Assembly (NCBI GenBank): GCA_902766625.1 | Contig: CACXEH010000102.1 | Location: forward strand, 1-40,702 | Reading direction: 5' to 3' | Source: an uncultured Bacteroidales bacterium | Lineage (GTDB): Bacteria > Bacteroidota > Bacteroidia > Bacteroidales > Bacteroidaceae | DNA: 40,702 nt | In this document: piece after piece, positions 34,244 through 40,702 of the stretch | Layout: every line of letters begins with the position of its first letter | Numbering within the stretch: position 1 is the first letter of the stretch | Translations under genes and position numbers: made by a program | Notes under the pieces: generated by a model | Databases searched by the model: none | Seen by the model: only the letters and a program-made list of their open reading frames with translations | What the model was told of the DNA's origin: nothing

Positions 34244-34298
34244 CAGCCGATTTATAAACTAAAATTAGTCTATACGATAAAAACGTGATCATTTATTT

Positions 34299-35588
34299 AT
34301 GACAACTCTAATCATCATCGTCTTTCTTTTAGGCTATCTACTTATAGCTACAGAGAGCTTTACTAAAATCAACAAAGCGGCTTTTGCATTGCTGATGTGT
34401 GTGATATGTTGGGTCTTATATTCTGCTGGAGACTATGCTGACGAAACACTGACAGATGTATTACAACACAATTTAGGCGAAGCCAGCACAACAATTTTCT
34501 TCCTTATGGGCGCTATGACCATCGTAGAGATTGTAGATCAATACGGCGGTTTCAATTTTGTTCGCGACACATTACAGACAACATCCAAACGCGCACTTCT
34601 GTGGCGGATGTCCTTTATAACTGCTTTTTTAAGTGCCGTATTAGACAACCTGACCACAACTATTGTGATGCTGATGATTTTGCACAAATTAGTAAGCAAT
34701 CATCAAGACCGTGTCATTTACGCCTCTATGATAGTTATCGCAGCCAATGCCGGCGGAGCTTTCTCTCCTATAGGTGACGTGACAACCATTATGCTGTGGA
34801 ATGGCAAAATGGTTACCTCGCTTGGCGTATTAAAGGAGATTTTCATTCCTTCAATAGTTAGTTTCATTATACCATGTTTCATACTTCAGTATAAACTTAA
34901 AGGCGAATTACCCATTCCGCAAACTATAGACACGCAGATTTCTGCACAGGAGGAGCAAAGTCACTTCCGACGTCGCACAGTGTTTATCTTTGGCGTTGGA
35001 GGCCTATGTTTCGTTCCAATATTCCATTCGCTCACCAGTCTGCCACCTTTTATGGGTATTCTTCTTGCTTTGAGTATGGTATGGATAATCACAGAATTAT
35101 TCTATCGTCATACAGAAACCGCCAATAAACGCGTAGTAAATATGCTACGACGCATTGACATGGCAACAATCCTTTTCTTCCTTGGTATCCTGATGTCTGT
35201 CAGTGTCCTTGCTGAGATTGGTGTGTTATCCGCAGTCGGGAAATGGCTTGAAGGAAACATACACAATCACTATCTTGTCACAGGTATCATTGGAGTCCTG
35301 TCATCCATCGTGGACAATGTTCCTCTTGTGGCGGGCGCAATGAAGATGTATCCGATAATGCCTACAGGTGACATGGCAACTGACGGTATCTTCTGGCAAT
35401 TGTTGGCATATTGTGCCGGTGTAGGTGGCTCAATGCTCATCATTGGTTCTGCAGCAGGTGTAGTCACCATGGGAATCGAAAAGATTACTTTCGGATGGTA
35501 CATGAAACACATTACATGGATTGCTGCCATCGGTTATTTGGCTGGTATTATCGTATATTGGTTTGAGAAAACAGTCTTAGGAATGTAA
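34299..35588 (+). CDS. nhaD: NhaD-type Na+/H+ antiporter
   Basis: A 429-residue ion-transporter-superfamily membrane protein. About 11 to 13 membrane segments are visible. Diagnostic parts are MGAMTIVEIVDQYGGF, FLSAVLDNLTTTIVMLMIL (about 108-126), NAGGAFSPIGDVTTIMLW (about 150-167) and the second-half SSIVDNVPLVAGAMKMYP, with the paired Asp-Asn residues typical of NhaD. It exports Na+ (or Li+) in exchange for protons. As its own promoter and the preceding terminator show, it is transcribed separately from the SLC13-type gene, even though a sodium symporter next to a sodium exporter makes physiological sense. Confidence 0.93.
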   Translation: MTTLIIIVFLLGYLLIATESFTKINKAAFALLMCVICWVLYSAGDYADETLTDVLQHNLGEASTTIFFLMGAMTIVEIVDQYGGFNFVRDTLQTTSKRALLWRMSFITAFLSAVLDNLTTTIVMLMILHKLVSNHQDRVIYASMIVIAANAGGAFSPIGDVTTIMLWNGKMVTSLGVLKEIFIPSIVSFIIPCFILQYKLKGELPIPQTIDTQISAQEEQSHFRRRTVFIFGVGGLCFVPIFHSLTSLPPFMGILLALSMVWIITELFYRHTETANKRVVNMLRRIDMATILFFLGILMSVSVLAEIGVLSAVGKWLEGNIHNHYLVTGIIGVLSSIVDNVPLVAGAMKMYPIMPTGDMATDGIFWQLLAYCAGVGGSMLIIGSAAGVVTMGIEKITFGWYMKHITWIAAIGYLAGIIVYWFEKTVLGM

Positions 35589-35608
35589 TCTCGTTGCATA
35601 TAAACTAT

Positions 35609-35641
35609 ACGGGGCAAATCCTTATTCAGGATTTGCCCCGT
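35609..35641. terminator. Bidirectional terminator between nhaD and the NUDIX gene
   Basis: A perfect 13-bp inverted repeat (35609-35621 and 35629-35641) around loop TTATTCA, with the core GGGGCAAATCC. The genes on both sides converge on it (20 and 23 bp away). The flanks are A/T-rich but no long U run is present. Confidence 0.8.
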
Positions 35642-35663
35642 ACTTATATTGGACTCTTTTTCT

Positions 35664-36215
35664 CTATCTATCTTCAGAAAAGTATTTCCATAGCGGTGCA
35701 ACCATCATCGCTTGCATAAAATCACCGCGCTTCAACATCTCAAAGACTTCTTCCTTGGATTTTAAAAATACTTCTAAGTCTTCCGTCCTGTCCAGATGTG
35801 TCCCAGAAGTCTTTTCAACGCCCTCTGCCAAAAAGCAATAACACAGATTATCAGCTGCTCCCGAGTTGGGGGCTATAACCATCAGTTCCGTCCATTTCCC
35901 GCCAGTATATCCAGTTTCTTCCAACAACTCACGTTGTGCCCCTTCAAGCGGTGTCTCACCCTTTTCCACACAACCAGCCACAAGTTCCGTAGACACTATG
36001 CCCATGGCATGACGATATTGCCGTTCTAGAATAATTTTTCCTTCTTTAGTTATTGCTATGATATTGGCAAATGTCGGATAATGTAACGTGTAGTAATCGT
36101 CATATACTGTACCATTGGGAAGCCTTACATGCTCACGCGTAACATTAAGCCATGGGTGACTGAACAACTGCTCAGTCTTCAAGACCTCCCATTTCATTTC
36201 CTGATCAGTCCGCAT
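35664..36215 (-). CDS. NUDIX hydrolase (ADP-ribose pyrophosphatase-like)
   Basis: A 183-residue hydrolase with a complete Nudix box: Gly81, Glu87, Arg95-Glu96 and Glu99-Glu100 in GCVEKGETPLEGAQRELLEETG, the pattern GX5EX7REUXEEXGU. The upstream ERQYRHAMG and ELVAG blocks are those of the ADP-ribose pyrophosphatase branch. It would cleave ADP-ribose or related nucleoside diphosphate derivatives. A second Met at residue 7 could also start translation (MKWEVLKTEQLF). It begins 2 bp after the purL stop and is presumably co-transcribed with it. Confidence 0.93.
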   Translation of the reverse strand: MRTDQEMKWEVLKTEQLFSHPWLNVTREHVRLPNGTVYDDYYTLHYPTFANIIAITKEGKIILERQYRHAMGIVSTELVAGCVEKGETPLEGAQRELLEETGYTGGKWTELMVIAPNSGAADNLCYCFLAEGVEKTSGTHLDRTEDLEVFLKSKEEVFEMLKRGDFMQAMMVAPLWKYFSEDR

Positions 36216-36217
36216 GA

Positions 36218-39200
36218 TTACCTGAAGTTTTCAATCCATCTGCGCGCATTGACAAATGCCTCTATCCAAGGTGTAACTTCATCCATACGTCGGCTGAGAG
36301 GGTACCATGCATTCTGCCACGGGAAGATAGCCCTCTCCAGATGTGGCATCATGGCCAAATGACGACCGTCAGAACTACATATACCTGCTACGTCAAAATC
36401 AGATCCGTTAGGATTTGCCGGATACTCTGAATAGTTATATTTTGCAACAATGTTATATGCACCCTCGCCTTTAGGCAGTGAGAACTTTCCTTCTCCGTGT
36501 GCAACCCATAGTCCCAGTTTAGAACCACTCAGGCTTCCGAACATCACGCTGTCGTTCTGAGGAATTTGCAAGGAAACAAATTCACTTTCAAACTTATGAC
36601 TGTCATTGTGAAGCATCTTGCTGCCGTTGTTGCCTGTGAGGCCAAGTTCTACCATCAACTGACAGCCGTTGCAAATACCGAGCGACAATGTATCATTGCG
36701 TGCATAGAACTTATCCAATGATTCTTTTGCCTTTTGGTTATAAAGAAATGCACCTGCCCATCCTTTAGCTGAACCCAATACGTCAGAATTGGAGAAGCCG
36801 CCGCAGAATACAATCATATTGATATCCTCCAATGTCTCACGGCCACTGATGAGGTCGGTCATCATGACATCTTTGACATCAAATCCTGCAAGATATAACG
36901 AGTATGCCATTTCACGCTCGCCGTTTGTTCCTTTCTCTCGTATAATAGCCGCCTTGACTCCCATCTCCTTGCGCCGGTCTGCCGAAATGCCGTATTGCGC
37001 CAATGTACCCTTGAAACTTGGTTTGAACTTCATTTCCAAAGGTTGTTTTTTATAATTGTCACGGCGCATTTCAGCACGGCCGTTGGCAGTCTGCCGACGC
37101 TCCAACAAATATGACGTATTATACCACACATCTCTCCAATGGTCTATGTCAAGGACTTTCTCTTCTGTGCCATTCTTAATGGTAAGCGTGCGTGCGTTAG
37201 GTACGGAATAGCCTATCTTTGCATATGCCACCCCTGCATCTTCCATTATTTTTTTGAATTCATCCTTGTCTTTGTCGGCTATCTCTATTACGACACCCGG
37301 ATTCTCTGCAAAGAGGGTCTTAACGATATCATCACTGTGCAGGTCATGCAGGTTAACGTGGAGTCCGCCTGTTGTGTTGGCAAATGTCATTTCAAGCAGC
37401 GTGGTAATTAGTCCACCGGCTGAAATATCATGTCCTGCCATGACAAGGCCCTTGTTGATAAGTGTCTGTACAACATCAAACGCCTGGGCGAAATATTCAG
37501 GTTCTTTGACTGTCGGCACATCACTGCCTACTTTCCCGAGAGCCTGCGCAAACGCAGAGCCACCGAGACGCTGCGCATCAAAACTGAAGTCAATATGATA
37601 AATCGAACTGTTCTTATCATTCACCAGCACAGGACTAACCACTTTACGGATATCCTTCACTTCGCCACCACTGGAGACGATGACCGTTCCCGGGGCAATG
37701 ATCTTTTCGCCATTAGGATATTTCTGTGTCATGGACAGAGAGTCCTTGCCTGTTGGCACATTGATGTGCAGGGCACAACAGAAGTCCGACAAGGCCTGCA
37801 CAGCACTGTAGAGGCGTGCATCCTCTCCTTTCTGGCTACGGCAGGGCCACATCCAATTGGCACTGAGGCTTACACTGCTGAGCCCTTCTGTCAGTGGAGC
37901 CCAAACGATGTTGGTCAACGACTCTGCAACCGACAACACTGAACCGGCCTCCGGTGACGCCAGTCCTGCCTGTGGAGCATGCCCCAACGCCGTTGCGATA
38001 CCTTTGCGCCCACGGTAATCCAATGCTACGACACCACAGTCTGACAAAGGTAACTGTATCTCACCCTGACACTGCTGACGGGCAATCTTACCTGTCACCG
38101 AACGGTCTACCTTGTTGGTCAGCCAGTCTTTGCAAGCCACAGCCTCCAACCGTAGGACTTTATCCAAATATTCTTCTAACTTATCAGCGGAATATGTCAC
38201 ATCTTCATATTTGCGCTCTACTGTCTCATCGTGCATATATGTCACAGGCGAGTGACCAAACATCTGCTTGACATCCAAGTCAAACGGTTTAATGCCATCA
38301 CCTTGCCTGAAACTGAAATGAGCGTCACCTGTTGTCTCACCTACAACATAGAGTGGCGCCCGCTCACGCTCAGCTATTTTGCGTACATGTTCAATATGCT
38401 TTTCGTCAATGAGCAAACCCATGCGCTCCTGACTTTCATTGGCGATAATTTCCTTACTGGAGAGAGTCTTATCTCCTATCGGGAGTTTTGTCATATCTAT
38501 CTCTCCGCCACATTCCTCTACTAATTCCGACAGGCAATTCACATGTCCCGCTGAACCATGATCATGAATTGAAACGACAGGATTGACATCCTCTTCACAG
38601 AGTGCGCGAACCAGATTGTAAGCACGTTTCTGCATTTCCGGGTTTGCACGCTGCACGGCATTCAACTCTATGCCATTGGAGTAACGACCCGTATCAACCG
38701 ATGACACCGAACCGCCACCGAGGCCGATACGATAGTTATCACCGCCTACGACCACAATCTTATTATCTTTTTGCGGTTTCTTTTTCAGGCAATCACGCTT
38801 TGTACCATAACCCACACCGCCTGCCAGCATAATAACCTTGTCGTAGGCATACTTCTCCTGCCCCTCTTCGTGCTCAAAGGTCAGGACTGAGCCGGCGATG
38901 AGCGGCTGGCCAAACTTGTTGCCGAAATCCGACGCTCCGTTAGAAGCCTTGATGAGTATCTGCTCCGGCGTCTGATACAACCACTTACGTACAGGCAGGA
39001 TATTCTCCCACGACTGAACACCGTTTTCCTTACGGGGATACGATGTCATATAGACAGCCGTTCCGGCTATAGGCCACGAGCCGGTGCCTCCACCCATACG
39101 GTCACGTATTTCACCGCCCGTACCTGTTGCAGCACCATTGAAAGGCTCTACAGTCGTCGGGAAATTATGCGTTTCCGCTTTCAGTGAGATAACGCTCTCT

Positions 39201-39913
39201 ATGTCTTTTATCTTGAAGTAATCACTCGTACTTTGGTCTGACGGTGCAAATTGTTCCACCACAGGACCTTGCGCAAAAGCAACGTTATCCTTATATGCGG
39301 AGAGTATCTTGTTGGGATTCTCCTGCGTCGTCTTTTTGATAAGGGAGAACAGGCTGCTCTCCTTCTCTTCGCCGTCAATGATAAACACGCCGCCGAAAAT
39401 CTTATGCCGACAATGCTCAGAGTTGATTTGTGCAAAACCGAATATCTCGGAGTCGGTCAGCGGACGGCCTAATTCCTTCTCTATCTTGTGCAGATATTCT
39501 ATCTCCTCCGGCGAAAGCGCCAAGCCCTCCTGCTCATTATACTCTTCGATATTCTCAATATGCTTAATAGGCTCAGGCTGGATATCGACCGTGAATATCT
39601 CCTGATCCAATCCTTCGTACAGGCGTTGCAACATATAGTCATATTTAGCGTCAGCACCACTGACAGGGAAATATTCCTCAATACGCGCAACCCCCTGGAT
39701 ACCCATATTTTGAGTTATCTCCACGGCGTTGGTACTCCACGGAGTAATCATTTCGCGGCGCGGACCAACAAAACAGCCGCCAATCTCTTCACTGTTAACC
39801 ATACCGGCATTGCCAAACAGCCAGCATAAAGCATCAAACTGCTCTCCTGAAAGTTCATTGGTCAGACCTACCGCAATGATGCTCCCGGAAGTTGTCTTAA
39901 AAAATTTTATCAT
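36218..39913 (-). CDS. purL: Phosphoribosylformylglycinamidine synthase, large single-chain PurL
   Basis: A 1231-residue enzyme of purine synthesis converting FGAR to FGAM with ATP and glutamine. It is the long form with the linker, synthetase and amidotransferase in one chain. Visible blocks are INSEHCRHK near 168-176, KAETHNFPTTVEPFNGAATGTGGEIRD (about 250-276), and the second half-synthetase (GHDISAGGLITTLLEM). The C-terminal glutaminase has LGICNGCQLM with catalytic Cys1084, AHGEGKF and the His1191-x-Glu1193 pair in MPHLER. It is apparently intact. A -7 element lies 29 bp upstream and the NUDIX gene follows. Confidence 0.98.
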   Translation of the reverse strand: MIKFFKTTSGSIIAVGLTNELSGEQFDALCWLFGNAGMVNSEEIGGCFVGPRREMITPWSTNAVEITQNMGIQGVARIEEYFPVSGADAKYDYMLQRLYEGLDQEIFTVDIQPEPIKHIENIEEYNEQEGLALSPEEIEYLHKIEKELGRPLTDSEIFGFAQINSEHCRHKIFGGVFIIDGEEKESSLFSLIKKTTQENPNKILSAYKDNVAFAQGPVVEQFAPSDQSTSDYFKIKDIESVISLKAETHNFPTTVEPFNGAATGTGGEIRDRMGGGTGSWPIAGTAVYMTSYPRKENGVQSWENILPVRKWLYQTPEQILIKASNGASDFGNKFGQPLIAGSVLTFEHEEGQEKYAYDKVIMLAGGVGYGTKRDCLKKKPQKDNKIVVVGGDNYRIGLGGGSVSSVDTGRYSNGIELNAVQRANPEMQKRAYNLVRALCEEDVNPVVSIHDHGSAGHVNCLSELVEECGGEIDMTKLPIGDKTLSSKEIIANESQERMGLLIDEKHIEHVRKIAERERAPLYVVGETTGDAHFSFRQGDGIKPFDLDVKQMFGHSPVTYMHDETVERKYEDVTYSADKLEEYLDKVLRLEAVACKDWLTNKVDRSVTGKIARQQCQGEIQLPLSDCGVVALDYRGRKGIATALGHAPQAGLASPEAGSVLSVAESLTNIVWAPLTEGLSSVSLSANWMWPCRSQKGEDARLYSAVQALSDFCCALHINVPTGKDSLSMTQKYPNGEKIIAPGTVIVSSGGEVKDIRKVVSPVLVNDKNSSIYHIDFSFDAQRLGGSAFAQALGKVGSDVPTVKEPEYFAQAFDVVQTLINKGLVMAGHDISAGGLITTLLEMTFANTTGGLHVNLHDLHSDDIVKTLFAENPGVVIEIADKDKDEFKKIMEDAGVAYAKIGYSVPNARTLTIKNGTEEKVLDIDHWRDVWYNTSYLLERRQTANGRAEMRRDNYKKQPLEMKFKPSFKGTLAQYGISADRRKEMGVKAAIIREKGTNGEREMAYSLYLAGFDVKDVMMTDLISGRETLEDINMIVFCGGFSNSDVLGSAKGWAGAFLYNQKAKESLDKFYARNDTLSLGICNGCQLMVELGLTGNNGSKMLHNDSHKFESEFVSLQIPQNDSVMFGSLSGSKLGLWVAHGEGKFSLPKGEGAYNIVAKYNYSEYPANPNGSDFDVAGICSSDGRHLAMMPHLERAIFPWQNAWYPLSRRMDEVTPWIEAFVNARRWIENFR

Positions 39914-39942
39914 AGGGAATTCCTGTTATCTCATTTATATTA

Positions 39943-39950
39943 CAAAGTTA
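39943..39950 (-). promoter_or_regulatory. Bacteroidetes -7 element (TAACTTTG, minus strand) for purL
   Basis: TAACTTTG on the minus strand, 29 bp before the purL ATG. No purine-riboswitch fold could be recognised in the short leader. Confidence 0.6.
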
Positions 39951-40239
39951 CTCTTTTTCATGTATAAAATTCTCCTTGAGACTAAGAAACATTTTATTTT
40001 TACATATGATTTTTCACATCATAATTATTCACGCGACTAAGTTTTATTCGTTTTTCGCCGTTCATAACGCTCTTCCCTGCAAGAAGCGCAACCGGTCACA
40101 GTGCAAATCACAACCTCAGCTTCTTATTATATATGTAATAGGAGGCAGATTGGGCACATCTCACCTTTGCGTGAACTATGCCATATCCTGACCGGATAGC
40201 GGAGGAGCAACATATCACTTCAAGTCGACAAGTGGTCCA

Positions 40240-40323
40240 TTCCAAAGGCTGGAACATACATTCCATCAGCCGGAACTTACGTTCCATACCATAGAACCTA
40301 CATTCCATCCCGCGGAACGGAAA
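40240..40323 (+). repeat. Dispersed 4 x 21-bp palindromic repeat, copy C
   Basis: Four units at 40240-40260, 40261-40281, 40282-40302 and 40303-40323, all with TTC at unit positions 1-3 and GAA at 13-15. Unit 4 ends GGAACGGAAA and runs into a tail with CGGGAAAAAC, as in copies A and B. It lies about 325 bp upstream of purL, with no gene known on its other side. Confidence 0.92.
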
Positions 40324-40391
40324 ACATAGCGGGAAAAACTTCAACGCCTAACGGGGATAGCACGACAAAGAATCCTCCAGACAAGCATAGG

Positions 40392-40420
40392 CAAAGCTAT
40401 CCTCATCGTATATACAGCAA
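40392..40420 (-). promoter_or_regulatory. Possible leftward promoter facing repeat copy C
   Basis: Minus strand TTG at 40418-40420, an 18-bp spacer and TAGCTTTG at 40392-40399. If active it would transcribe leftward through repeat copy C. A chance match is possible in a non-coding region. Confidence 0.3.
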
Positions 40421-40702
40421 CTGAAAATCTGAAAAGAAATGCCGGACGGAAGGAAATTTAATTCAAACGACTACTCTAATCAACACTTCCAACTGATTTA
40501 TACACTTAACCGGACTTCAACTTTCACCAATCTCCAGCAATAGAAACGGCAATGAAAGGCCACGACAATTCATTATAATAATGTTGCATACAAAACATCG
40601 CAAAAGCGATTCGCACTTAAAACAAACGCACCGGCACGAATTTCAGGAACTTTTAGCGGATAAAAAATAAAAAATATTTAGAAAAAACTTGGCTGATTGA
40701 AT

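Larger units (their letters stand above)
39914..40702. other. Gene-free region upstream of purL
   Basis: A 789-bp stretch with no credible gene on either strand. It holds the purL promoter at its left end, repeat copy C in the middle and a possible leftward promoter at 40392-40420. The last 60 bases are A-rich and end TTGGCTGATTGAAT, where the TTGG could be the -33 element of a promoter cut off by the window edge; this cannot be judged. Confidence 0.6.

Noticed and set aside
39914-39942. Purine riboswitch before purL
   Set aside because: The leader after the -7 element is only about 25 nt, too short for the aptamer.
40108-40344. 78-residue open frame on the minus strand over repeat copy C
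   Set aside because: Read against the orientation shared by the copies, it matches no comparable frame elsewhere and has low-complexity content set by the repeat.

Overview
The window looks like a chromosomal segment of a Bacteroidales bacterium, most likely Prevotellaceae. The main sign is the promoter signature: nearly every operon start has a TAnnTTTG -7 element 2-50 nt upstream of the start codon, the best ones with a TTTG-like -33 element 19-20 nt further up. There are almost no Shine-Dalgarno sequences. The gene families fit too: DUF4954, DUF4250, the glycine-lipid acyltransferase pair, a class I fumarase and the long single-chain PurL. The genus is an inference; no rRNA gene is present.

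Layout. 1-4560 (+): end of a ~22-bp tandem array, an ornithine cyclodeaminase-family gene, then a secreted protein of unknown function, a 59-residue DUF4250 protein and the M3 dipeptidase Dcp in one run. 4615-6467 (+): dnaX. 6480-12746 (-): one long run read ffh, folD, rfbF, NAD-dependent epimerase, twin-arginine metallophosphoesterase, twin-arginine metallo-beta-lactamase-fold protein. 12942-13952 (+): DUF3089 lipoprotein. 14236-21522 (-): rsmI, coiled-coil lipoprotein, secreted unknown protein, hflX, DUF4954 hexapeptide protein, class I fumarase, with several 4-8 bp overlaps. 21635-22877 (+): AI-2E-family membrane protein and tRNA-Lys(UUU). 22930-23714: decayed Mu-like prophage remnant (head-protein and gpG-like fragments). 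23878-28837 (-): murF, DUF4886/thioredoxin-like protein, ABC ATPase, ABC permease. 28900-30808 (-): glsA- and glsB-like acyltransferases. 30917-35588 (+): three ion-coupled transporters (POT, DASS/SLC13, NhaD), each with its own promoter. 35664-39913 (-): purL and a NUDIX hydrolase. 39914-40702: gene-free DNA with a repeat.

Most genes are housekeeping: replication (dnaX), protein targeting (ffh), one-carbon and purine metabolism (folD, purL), ribosome modification and rescue (rsmI, hflX), cell wall (murF), membrane lipids (glsA/glsB) and peptide or anion uptake. Extracytoplasmic proteins of unknown role are scattered among them.

The most unusual feature is a dispersed element found three times (13998-14081 +, 23715-23798 -, 40240-40323 +). 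Each copy is exactly four 21-bp units, 12 units in all. Every unit carries TTC and GAA half-sites 9 nt apart, and unit 4 is followed by a conserved A-rich tail. Half-sites alternate about every 10-11 bp, so they lie on one face of the helix. The copies lie in intergenic or decayed DNA. This could be a protein-binding array, a structured RNA or a non-autonomous repeat; the window alone cannot decide between these.
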